Shown: positions 1-6,228, counted from the first letter of the stretch. The stretch: DNA of 7,125 nt from Cyanobacteriota bacterium (GCA_027482985.1 JAIXVO010000800.1:1-7125), one strand, 5' to 3'. Made by a program: numbers and translations. The notes: generated by a model not told the origin, from the letters alone.

Positions 1-379
1 AGTTGAGTTGTTCGCCGTCACACCAGTACAACCGCTGTAACACTTGCAAATCGTGTCGAGCAGCCTGCAACAAGCCCGTGGGGAGGGCGGCCAAGTCTGT
101 GGTTTGCACCTGCCGGGAAAAGGGATTGTCGGCTTGCAATACCTGCGTCAGCAGATACTCTTGCCAGCTTTGTTGGCGTTCGGCCAGCAATCGAAACCAG
201 CGACCATAGGCGCGGAGACAGCTAATGGTTTTGAGGGTGGGGGCGCGTTTGGCGCGATGGATGCCTTGCAATAGCTCTAGGAAAGCGCGACCAATGTCGG
301 TTTCTAAAACCGCTTGATAGACCAGGAGGGATGCCGCTTGTTGCAAGACCGCATCCGCCGAAACCGCAGGGATAGCCAT
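1..379 (-). CDS. N-terminal part of a DUF815-like ATPase (truncated by window edge)
   Basis: An open frame of 126 codons starts with ATG at 379 and runs off the left edge without a stop. The visible protein begins MAIPAVSADAVLQQ and is mostly helical, rich in Leu, Ala, Gln and Arg, with no signal peptide or membrane segment. Its wording (AFLELLQ, HRAKRAPTLK, LRAYGRWF, ADNPF near residue 83, HDLQVLQRLY near 110-118) reminds me of the N-terminal extension that cyanobacterial DUF815 (PF05673) ATP-binding proteins carry before their P-loop. That is recall, not a search, and the diagnostic Walker motifs would lie outside the window. A purine-rich GAAGG lies just upstream of the ATG. The start is 17 bp after the stop of the potassium-channel gene on the same strand, so the two are probably cotranscribed. 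The frame is certainly plausible as coding; the family name is tentative. Confidence 0.55.
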   Translation of the reverse strand, partial: MAIPAVSADAVLQQAASLLVYQAVLETDIGRAFLELLQGIHRAKRAPTLKTISCLRAYGRWFRLLAERQQSWQEYLLTQVLQADNPFSRQVQTTDLAALPTGLLQAARHDLQVLQRLYWCDGEQLN

Positions 380-396
380 AGACCTTCAAAACTCAC

Positions 397-1467
397 CTAT
401 TTCAGCCTACGGGATACCTTCGCCCCCCGATACTGCATTTGCTTTTTGAGGGCATGATGTTTGGCAAATTGGGGAATATCGCCCCGGTGTCCCATGACGA
501 TTAGGGTGTCGCCTTCATGCACAAATAAATCGGTGCTGGGATGGATGATGGTTTCCCCTGCCGCCCGCCGTAACGCCACAATGACGAAGGCTCCGCGCCC
601 CCGGACTTCCATCGTGCCGATTGAGGCTCCCACCAGATCGGAATTAGGGGGAATGATCAGTTCGTCCAGTTGCAACTGGATCTGGGTCAGGATTTCGTTC
701 AGGGTTTCGCGCCCATTGGACTGATCCAGAAAATCGAGCGAGGCGGGATGGGTGATCATGTGGGACATCCGGAGTGCCCCGATCGCGGCGGGTGACACGA
801 CGCGATCGGCTCCGGCTTGTAGGAGTTTGCGTTCGGTGGAGGGATATTCGCCCCGCGCCAAAATCATCAGCCCTGGATTCAGGCTGCGGGCGGTTAAGGT
901 AATAAACACGTTGGCAGCATCGTCCGGCAGCACGGTCGCGAGAAACCGCGCCCGATGAATGCCCACGGCTTCTAGTACGGTTTCATCGGTGGCGCTGCCC
1001 TGTTGCACGAGGTAGCCCATGGCTTCGGCTTTTGCCACTCGGCTGGGATCGTTATCGATCAGCACAAAGGGATGCTCGGCTTCTTTCATATTGCGGGCCA
1101 AGAGTTGGCCAATCCGACCATAGCCGCAGATGATCACATGGTCGTAGAGTTGGTCGATTTCTCGCATCATTCGTCTAATTCCTAACGCCCGTTTGACTTC
1201 GCCTTCGGTAATCATCTGTAAAAAACCACCCAGGATGTAGGCGACGGAGGTACAGCCCGCCACAATCACCACCATGGTGAAGATGCGCAGGGCGGGGGTC
1301 ATAGGTCCCATTTCCCCAAAACCTACCCCAAACACGGTGATAATCACCTGATATACGGCATCGAGCCAGTTCCAGCCGGCCAGCATATAGCCAGATACGG
1401 CCACAATCAGGGTGGTGAGAAAAAAGCTCAGCCCGACTAACATTCGTGTCAATGAACTTTGTCTCAC
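397..1467 (-). CDS. two-TM potassium channel with RCK (TrkA-N/TrkA-C) regulatory region
   Basis: This 356-residue protein is probably a plasma- or thylakoid-membrane K+ channel subunit that assembles as a tetramer. Residues about 10-30 form the first membrane helix, 34-44 the pore helix, 44-53 the selectivity filter (GVGFGE at 47-52) and 60-82 the second helix, with a Gly-Gly hinge candidate at 80-81. A TrkA-N/RCK domain follows from about 108, with an intact GxGxxG (G115-Y-G-R-I-G120) and an acidic end to strand 2 (D138). A TrkA-C-like domain fills about 260-330. The basic tail ends RRLK. The overall plan is that of MthK-type channels, and the wording recalls the Synechocystis SynCaK channel, though no alignment was run. 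The start is GTG at 1467, chosen because AGAAGGA sits 7 nt upstream; the first internal ATG (1443) has no such site and would clip the front of helix 1. The DUF815-like gene follows after 17 bp. Confidence 0.9.
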   Translation of the reverse strand: MRQSSLTRMLVGLSFFLTTLIVAVSGYMLAGWNWLDAVYQVIITVFGVGFGEMGPMTPALRIFTMVVIVAGCTSVAYILGGFLQMITEGEVKRALGIRRMMREIDQLYDHVIICGYGRIGQLLARNMKEAEHPFVLIDNDPSRVAKAEAMGYLVQQGSATDETVLEAVGIHRARFLATVLPDDAANVFITLTARSLNPGLMILARGEYPSTERKLLQAGADRVVSPAAIGALRMSHMITHPASLDFLDQSNGRETLNEILTQIQLQLDELIIPPNSDLVGASIGTMEVRGRGAFVIVALRRAAGETIIHPSTDLFVHEGDTLIVMGHRGDIPQFAKHHALKKQMQYRGAKVSRRLK

Positions 1468-1474
1468 GATCGCA

Positions 1475-1481
1475 TCCTTCT
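1475..1481 (-). promoter_or_regulatory. Shine-Dalgarno site of the channel gene, deciding a GTG start
   Basis: Read on the minus strand, AGAAGGA lies 7 nt before the GTG at 1467. It is the best ribosome-binding match near this gene and favours GTG over the in-frame ATG at 1443, which is preceded by no purine-rich site. Confidence 0.65.
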
Positions 1482-1493
1482 AGGTCACAGCCT

Positions 1494-1510
1494 GATCATG
1501 GGGAATGATC
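1494..1510. repeat. short inverted repeat upstream of the channel start
   Basis: GATCAT (1494-1499) and ATGATC (1505-1510) are perfect inverted arms of 6 bp around a 5-nt loop, 26 bp upstream of the channel's GTG. It could be a leader hairpin or an operator half-site pair. Arms this short can also occur by chance. Confidence 0.35.
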
Positions 1511-1743
1511 CCTGGAGAAAAGGTAGCGATCGTTACGAGAAATTAATCGTGATGATTTGCTGGGAGAAATTAGAGTGACCTCATTGCGTTCGGCTGAGTG
1601 CTTGCGTTGAAGCAATGTCCCTGTTCCCAACGGTGGGCAACTTGCTAGGCAAAAGTCTTGCAGTAGCGCGAGTCTCTGACTAAAACCAAAATTCTGGGCT
1701 TGGGTGGCAGCCCCCTCCAGAGGGCAACGCTGGGTCTGCGCAT

Positions 1744-1793
1744 CCCGGCTCTAGTTGTGGCGTTGTTCAACTTACCTCTAGAGCTGAGCCGGG
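1744..1793. repeat. inverted repeat just downstream of panC/cmk
   Basis: CCCGGCTC (1744-1751) pairs perfectly with GAGCCGGG (1786-1793). Inside the 34-nt loop, AGTTG (1753-1757) can pair with CAACT (1768-1772). The outer arm ends 22 bp beyond the panC/cmk stop, where a transcription terminator or mRNA 3'-end structure would be expected. There is no oligo-T run after it in the direction of transcription, so it is not a standard intrinsic terminator. Confidence 0.4.
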
Positions 1794-1815
1794 GGCGTGT
1801 GGCAGGAAGTCGGAA

Positions 1816-3459
1816 CTAATGGTGTCCTTGCAAGGCTAACCGTTCCTGGTAGAGGGCGACAATCCGATCGCAAACTTGCGCAATACTCAAATGATCAGTA
1901 TCGATCTCGATCGCGTCGGCGGCTTTACGGAGGGGGGCGATCAGGCGCGTGCTGTCTTTGCGATCGCGGTTGCTGATGGACTGCTCCAATTCTGGCAGGC
2001 TGACTTCATCCAGGCCCCGTTGCAATAGGTCTTGCTGGCGGCGACGGGCTCGTTCTTGGACGGACGCAGTGAGAAAAATCTTGACTTCGGCATCGGGGAA
2101 GACATGGGTGCCAATGTCGCGCCCTTCCATTACCACGCCGCCGGGTCGGCCCAGAATTTGTTGGCGTTTCACGAGTTGTTCCCGGACAGTCGGTTGAGCG
2201 GCGATCGTCGAGACGTGGGCGGTGACTTCCAGGCTGCGGATAATCTGCGTCACATCTTGCCCATTTACGAAAATGGCAGGCGGGGAGAAGGGATTCAGGG
2301 TGGGGACGGCACTGTCTAAGGTTGCGCCATTGTCCTGATGACTGGGGGTGAGGGACTTAAATTCAATTTGGCATTGGTTCAGTAGTTCGGCGATCGCGGG
2401 TTCATCCGCCAGCGAGACACCCGACTCCAGCACAAACCAGGTTAAGGCGCGGTACATCGCTCCGGTATCGAGGTAAAACAGCCCCAGGGCTTGGGCGACT
2501 TGCCGAGCGACGGTGGATTTGCCAGCGCCAGCGGGACCATCGATCGCCACAATCGGGCGGCGCGTACTGAGTAGCAGGTTATCAATCAGCCGAGTGGTGC
2601 CTAAGCGGGCGGCGACTGCCAGTAAGCCCGTATCCTTCACCTCGTGTAATGTCTCCATAGTGTCTGGGTCTACTAATTCAATGTATTCGTGTGCGATCGC
2701 GGGGACTTGCCTTAATTCAGTCTTAACCGCCTCAACCAGGGTACTACTTGATCGTTCGCCTGCGTGAAAGAGTTGTGCCGCTTGTTGCAAACCGCGATAT
2801 AACGCCGTGGCCTGGGTGCGTTCCGTGGGGCTGAGATATTGGTTGCGAGAACTCATCGCCAACCCGCTGTCCTCTCGGAGTGTAGGGCACCCGACGATTT
2901 GAATCGGCCAATTTAAATCAAAAATTAACCGCCGAATGATCGCGAGTTGCTGGGCATCTTTCTGCCCAAAGTATGCCCGTGTCGGCTGCACAATGTTTAA
3001 CAGCTTGGTGACAATGGTGGCGACCCCCTGAAAGTGGCCGATGCGCGATCGCCCACATAGGCCCGCCATCATCCCGGCGGGGGGGATCACCTGAGTGCCG
3101 CGATCGCCTGCACCCATTTCAGCGACGGAGGGGACAAAGAGGGCATCCACTCCGGCGGCGGCACAGAGGGCTTGATCCGCTGGGAGCGTGCGGGGATAGC
3201 GAGCCAGATCTTCAGTTGGGCCAAATTGCAGCGGGTTGACGAAAATGCTGACGACGACAATTTTGGTTTCTCGCCGCGCCGTTTCAATCAAGCTCAGATG
3301 TCCGGCGTGTAAGGCTCCCATCGTAGGAACAAAGCCAATATCGAGGGGCAAATCGCTGGCAAATTCGGCGGAGGCGGAGGAGTGCTCCAGCCGGGAATGG
3401 CTCAAGCGTTGGGCGTTTAAGTAACACCGCAGGCCGGTGATGGATGTAAACAACCGCAC
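1816..3459 (-). CDS. panC/cmk: bifunctional pantoate-beta-alanine ligase / cytidylate kinase
   Basis: This 547-residue cytoplasmic protein fuses two enzymes. Residues 1 to about 298 are pantothenate synthetase, which joins pantoate and beta-alanine using ATP for coenzyme A synthesis. PTMGALHAGH (45-54) carries the HxGH site, then come NPLQFG (75-80), YPR (88-90), GQKDAQQL (165-172) and the KMSKS-like MSSRN (202-206). Residues about 302-547 are (d)CMP kinase, with the P-loop GPAGAGKS (308-315), YLDTGAMYR (329-337), INGQDVT-type wording at about 398-404 and GRDIGTHVFPDAE (447-459). The kinase part is some 20 residues longer than usual because of a polar insert at about 370-394. Both catalytic cores look intact. 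The start is GTG at 3459, with AGAGAGG 6 nt upstream; the first residues (MRLFTSITGLRCYL) match the family's normal N-terminus, and the next in-frame Met (47) is already in the active site. The fusion is typical of cyanobacteria. The gene is divergent from the ferritin-like gene. Confidence 0.97.
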   Translation of the reverse strand: MRLFTSITGLRCYLNAQRLSHSRLEHSSASAEFASDLPLDIGFVPTMGALHAGHLSLIETARRETKIVVVSIFVNPLQFGPTEDLARYPRTLPADQALCAAAGVDALFVPSVAEMGAGDRGTQVIPPAGMMAGLCGRSRIGHFQGVATIVTKLLNIVQPTRAYFGQKDAQQLAIIRRLIFDLNWPIQIVGCPTLREDSGLAMSSRNQYLSPTERTQATALYRGLQQAAQLFHAGERSSSTLVEAVKTELRQVPAIAHEYIELVDPDTMETLHEVKDTGLLAVAARLGTTRLIDNLLLSTRRPIVAIDGPAGAGKSTVARQVAQALGLFYLDTGAMYRALTWFVLESGVSLADEPAIAELLNQCQIEFKSLTPSHQDNGATLDSAVPTLNPFSPPAIFVNGQDVTQIIRSLEVTAHVSTIAAQPTVREQLVKRQQILGRPGGVVMEGRDIGTHVFPDAEVKIFLTASVQERARRRQQDLLQRGLDEVSLPELEQSISNRDRKDSTRLIAPLRKAADAIEIDTDHLSIAQVCDRIVALYQERLALQGHH

Positions 3460-3465
3460 AAACTA

Positions 3466-3472
3466 CCTCTCT
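3466..3472 (-). promoter_or_regulatory. Shine-Dalgarno site of panC/cmk, supporting a GTG start
   Basis: On the minus strand AGAGAGG lies 6 nt before the GTG at 3459. No ATG is available before codon 47, so this site and the conserved N-terminal residues together fix the start. Confidence 0.6.
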
Positions 3473-3548
3473 GGGGGTGCCGCGATCACCCCGTATCGTC
3501 TCGATCTGGCCTCAAGCTCTAATAAACTGTAGCCACTTCTTTGCCAGG

Positions 3549-3580
3549 TTGCTAGCCGAATTTGGAAACAACGTTAGAAT
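3549..3580 (+). promoter_or_regulatory. weak candidate promoter for the ferritin-like gene
   Basis: TAGAAT (3575-3580) matches the -10 consensus at five of six bases and lies 33 bp before the ATG at 3614. The nearest -35-like hexamer is TTGCTA (3549-3554), but the spacer is 20 bp, longer than ideal. The 154-bp divergent gap (3460-3613) must hold promoters for both flanking genes. I see no convincing one for panC/cmk. Confidence 0.2.
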
Positions 3581-3613
3581 CTCCCATGTAGCTTCTCCCC
3601 AACACATTTCGCC

Positions 3614-4405
3614 ATGAATTTTGTCACCCAAATGCTGCATTTAATCGGTTCTGGAGCCACGGCTTACATCTCGGCTCGGAATATGCGCGACTCCCTCACC
3701 CGGCCTCATACATTAGCCGCATTGCAACTGGCGGAATCAGGATCGGTGCCGTTTCTGGAAGCCCTGCGCGATCGCGCGGCTCAGGAAGGCGATGAGTGGT
3801 TAGCGACCCGACTGGATCGCCATGCCAAGGATGAACGGCGACATGGGCAGATTTTTGCCCAGGCGTTGAAACAACTGAATCGGGAAGTGATTGATTTCAG
3901 CCAAGTGCCCGCCACAGCGACCGATGGGAGTCCGGAGGAGCGGCGGCGGAGTCCCTTTTTTGCGGCTTACTTCGATGGCTTCACGCCCGCCCAGTTGAAA
4001 CCAGCGGCGATCGATTGGACGGTGTTTCTCGCCAGCACTTACATTCTGGAACTGGATGCCAGCAAAGACTTTGTGCGGATGGCACACGCTCTCCCGACCG
4101 ATGCCAAGAGTGTCAGCCTGACGCAAGGGATCTTGAGTGTGGCGCAGGATGAGACGGGGCATGCGGCGTATTTGCGAGAGGCGCTGGAGCGGCGCTTGTC
4201 TGCCCGTGAAGTCAATGCTGTGATTGACGAATGGCGCACCCGCAAAGTGAATGCGCTGTTGGCGATGGTCGGCACTTTCCTGCAAAAAGGCGGCAAGTCA
4301 CCGACGTTAGCTCAGGAATCGACCACTGATGCGCAGGCAACTGATCCCGTGGAACTGCCATCGGCAAATCCCCAACCTCAACTGCAAACTGCTGCCAACT
4401 CATAA
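3614..4405 (+). CDS. ferritin-like diiron protein of unknown substrate
   Basis: This 263-residue protein has the ligand pattern of a four-helix-bundle diiron carboxylate protein. E41 lies on the first helix, E74-R-R-H77 on the second, E146 on the third and E180-T-G-H183 on the fourth. The spacing within each half is nearly the same (33 and 34 residues), as the internal symmetry of the fold predicts. There are no cysteines, so it has no rubredoxin domain and is not a classical rubrerythrin. There is no obvious signal peptide; a short hydrophobic stretch (about 6-19) precedes the bundle. Residues from about 225 to the end are a Gln/Thr/Pro-rich, probably disordered tail. Members of this fold store iron, destroy peroxide or oxidise and hydroxylate substrates; which applies here cannot be told. 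The ATG at 3614 has no clear Shine-Dalgarno site. The serine hydrolase gene follows 77 bp later on the same strand. Confidence 0.85.
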   Translation: MNFVTQMLHLIGSGATAYISARNMRDSLTRPHTLAALQLAESGSVPFLEALRDRAAQEGDEWLATRLDRHAKDERRHGQIFAQALKQLNREVIDFSQVPATATDGSPEERRRSPFFAAYFDGFTPAQLKPAAIDWTVFLASTYILELDASKDFVRMAHALPTDAKSVSLTQGILSVAQDETGHAAYLREALERRLSAREVNAVIDEWRTRKVNALLAMVGTFLQKGGKSPTLAQESTTDAQATDPVELPSANPQPQLQTAANS

Positions 4406-4417
4406 AAAACCCCTAAG

Positions 4418-4437
4418 ATCGCTCGACACAGGGCGAT
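4418..4437. repeat. small inverted repeat after the ferritin-like gene
   Basis: ATCGC (4418-4422) and GCGAT (4433-4437) face each other around a 10-nt loop, 12 bp past the stop. No T tract follows, so a terminator call is not supported. It may only reflect the abundance of HIP1-like sequence. Confidence 0.2.
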
Positions 4438-4468
4438 AATTCTGTTAACGTTTGCCATGACTTTTGGT

Positions 4469-4473
4469 GAGGA
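4469..4473 (+). promoter_or_regulatory. Shine-Dalgarno site of the serine hydrolase gene
   Basis: GAGGA lies 9 nt before the ATG at 4483 and supports that start. The out-of-frame ATG at 4457 and the GTG at 4464 are upstream of or inside this site and lead only to shadow frames. Confidence 0.5.
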
Positions 4474-4482
4474 TGCGGGAGT

Positions 4483-6219
4483 ATGTCAGAACAAGGAGGG
4501 GCATCACGGCGATCGCGGCGGGAAGGATTCGGCTTGTTCAAACGCCGTCGCCAGCCTGCCCGACCGCGCTCGACGACTCCCGATCCGCGCCTCGCACCGA
4601 GCGATCGCGGCGACCTCTGCCAACTCTCACCGTCCCCGCCGCCGAAGCAGTCTGGCTTCAACGGTTGGAAGTGGTTATTCGGACAGCGATCGCACCAGTC
4701 TTTAGCAGCCACTCGTCGTGCTCGTCGCGCCTCTGCCGCGAGTGGGACTCCCCTGACGGAACGCCCCACTCGTCTGGAACCACGGGGACGACAACTGTCG
4801 CGATCGCCCCAGTCCCTTTCGCCCCAGCCGCCCCCACCCCTGCCGCCGATTCGTCGCGATCGTCGACAATCTCTCGGATCACTGGATGCTTCTTTCACAG
4901 GACGGACTGCCACCGCTGGTAATTCGGGTCTGGTGCCATTTCCCCGTCGCCCGACGAATGGTCGTCGTCCCCGTCCAGGCGATCCCCGCGCCACCCGGTT
5001 GCAGGCTCAACCCACATTGATTCAGGCCAGCACCTCGTTGCAACCCGATACGCTCCTGCAAGACCAGGACACAACGCTCCAGACCCGACGGGTAGCGCGA
5101 TCGCGGCGGCGGGAAGTGGTGCCGGTGCGACCTCGGTCTCGCAGTCTGGCGATCGCCCTGTATGCCTCGCGCATGTTGATCTTGAGTGTGGGCGTTGGCG
5201 TGCTGGCGGGAACGCTGCTCTCCGCCTGGAATCCCGCGACGAATCCCTTTTTTAACAATTTGGCGAATCAACCTGTGAAGCAGGCCAGTTCTGCCAACAA
5301 GGTTGCCCCTGCCGCTGCGCCTCCTGCCGCCAATGCCAACATCCCCCTCACTCTGGCGCAAGAACTAACACCTGTTAAAACCGCCATTCAGACCGTCTCC
5401 CAGCAATATCCAGGCTTTACGCCAGGAGTCTTTCTGATTGACCTGGATACGAATAATTTCATGGACTTGAGCGGGAGTACAACTTTCCCCGCGGCCAGCA
5501 CGATCAAAGTGCCCGTCCTGATTGCCTTCTTCCAGGAAGTCGATGCGGGCAAAATCCGGTTAGATGAAAAGCTGACAATGCGCAAAGAGCTGGTTGCGCC
5601 GGAAGCCGGAGATATGCAGTATTTGCCCGTGGGAGCGCAATTCACGGCGCTGGAAACCGCCACCAAAATGATCACCATCAGCGACAACACCGCCACCAAT
5701 ATGCTGATCGATCGCCTGGGGGGGATGGCCGCACTGAATCAACGCTTCAAGTCCTGGGGCTTAACCGCCACGCAACTCACGACCCTGTTGCCTGACCTCA
5801 AAGGCACCAATACCACCAGCCCGAAAGAATTGGCGAGTCTGATGGTGCGCGTCAGTCAGGGCGATCTAGTGTCGCTACGATCGCGCGATCGCTTACTGGA
5901 CATCATGAGCCGCACGATTAACAATAGCCAGTTGCCACAGGGGTTGGGCGACGGTGCGACGATCGCCCATAAAACAGGAGACATCAGCAGTGTGATTGGC
6001 GATGTCGGGCTGATCGATATGCCCAGCGGCAAACGTTACGCCACGGCAGTCATGATTCGCCGCCAACCGAATGATGATCAGGCGTATGATCTGGTGCAGA
6101 AAATTTCCCGCGCCATGTATCAGCACTTCCTCAATACGGGCACTCCGAAACGCTCCGCGACGGCTCCCACAGCCAAACCTAGTCCCGCAGCCGAAAACCC
6201 CACACCCGACGCGCAATAA
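4483..6219 (+). CDS. membrane-anchored serine hydrolase, class A beta-lactamase/DD-peptidase fold
   Basis: This 578-residue protein has four parts. Residues 1 to about 221 are a basic Arg/Pro/Ser-rich arm of low complexity, predicted cytoplasmic and disordered, with a Pro run near 115-122. About 222-249 is a single membrane segment (core 231-249). About 250-290 is an Ala/Pro/Asn linker. About 291-550 is the catalytic domain, outside the membrane. Its motifs are S339-T-I-K342 (nucleophile and base), S400-D-N402 and K497-T-G499, in the order and spacing of class A enzymes. The omega-loop stretch between SDN and NTTSP (443-447) is short and I cannot find the glutamate that class A enzymes use for deacylation. 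That argues for a peptidoglycan-related peptidase or a binding protein rather than antibiotic resistance. The C-terminal 25 residues are again Pro/Ala/Thr-rich. A GAGGA site 9 nt upstream supports the ATG. The gene ends 9 bp from the convergent acetyltransferase gene. Confidence 0.85.
   Translation: MSEQGGASRRSRREGFGLFKRRRQPARPRSTTPDPRLAPSDRGDLCQLSPSPPPKQSGFNGWKWLFGQRSHQSLAATRRARRASAASGTPLTERPTRLEPRGRQLSRSPQSLSPQPPPPLPPIRRDRRQSLGSLDASFTGRTATAGNSGLVPFPRRPTNGRRPRPGDPRATRLQAQPTLIQASTSLQPDTLLQDQDTTLQTRRVARSRRREVVPVRPRSRSLAIALYASRMLILSVGVGVLAGTLLSAWNPATNPFFNNLANQPVKQASSANKVAPAAAPPAANANIPLTLAQELTPVKTAIQTVSQQYPGFTPGVFLIDLDTNNFMDLSGSTTFPAASTIKVPVLIAFFQEVDAGKIRLDEKLTMRKELVAPEAGDMQYLPVGAQFTALETATKMITISDNTATNMLIDRLGGMAALNQRFKSWGLTATQLTTLLPDLKGTNTTSPKELASLMVRVSQGDLVSLRSRDRLLDIMSRTINNSQLPQGLGDGATIAHKTGDISSVIGDVGLIDMPSGKRYATAVMIRRQPNDDQAYDLVQKISRAMYQHFLNTGTPKRSATAPTAKPSPAAENPTPDAQ
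4509..5156. repeat. cluster of HIP1-core palindromes inside the hydrolase arm
   Basis: GCGATCGC occurs at 4509, 4601, 4686, 4800, 5097 and 5149: six copies in 648 bp, against about 0.01 expected by chance. In the hydrolase frame four of them are read as Arg-Ser (x-CGA-TCG-x), one as Ser-Asp-Arg and one as Ala-Ile-Ala, so the repeat contributes to the Arg/Ser composition of the arm. The copy at 5148-5157 is the full 10-bp HIP1, GGCGATCGCC. Confidence 0.8.
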
Positions 6220-6228
6220 TGACGGCGA

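Larger units (their letters stand above)
1468..1815. other. 348-bp non-coding gap between panC/cmk and the channel gene
   Basis: No convincing gene lies here on either strand. On the minus strand it holds the 3' flank of panC/cmk and then the leader and promoter of the channel gene. Several small inverted repeats are visible: 1744-1793, 1623-1641 (GTTCCC against GGGcAAC), 1642-1652 (TTGC-TAG-GCAA) and 1494-1510. I found no clear sigma-70 promoter, no oligo-T terminator and no match to a riboswitch or tRNA that I recognise. The gap contains no full GCGATCGC octamer. Confidence 0.6.

Noticed and set aside
1744..1793. Intrinsic terminator for panC/cmk
   Set aside because: The 8-bp inverted repeat is real, but the loop is 34 nt and no oligo-T tract follows in the direction of transcription. 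It is kept only as an inverted repeat.
3800..4285. Minus-strand open frame of 161 codons antisense to the ferritin-like gene
   Set aside because: The plus strand encodes a protein with a full set of diiron ligands in this stretch; the antisense product has no recognisable features.
3614..4405. Rubrerythrin or bacterioferritin
   Set aside because: No cysteines for a rubredoxin centre, and the sequence does not read like bacterioferritin or ferritin; only the general diiron bundle can be supported.
4464..4922. Plus-strand open frame of 152 codons overlapping the hydrolase arm
   Set aside because: It lies in another frame of GC-rich, low-complexity DNA and has no recognisable domain. The 4483 frame has a Shine-Dalgarno site and runs into a membrane segment and a motif-bearing catalytic domain.
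4413..4994. Minus-strand open frame of 193 codons rich in Arg and Gly
   Set aside because: It is antisense to the low-complexity arm, with a composition that just mirrors HIP1-rich, GC-rich sequence. There are no motifs and no sensible start context.
4879..5361. Minus-strand open frame of 160 codons antisense to the arm and membrane segment
   Set aside because: Arg/Gly/His-rich shadow with no domain; the opposite strand is explained by the hydrolase.
5488..5982. Beta-lactam resistance gene
   Set aside because: The catalytic motifs are of the class A type, but the deacylation glutamate appears to be missing and the enzyme is fused to a membrane anchor and cytoplasmic arm. The context is chromosomal housekeeping with no mobile element.
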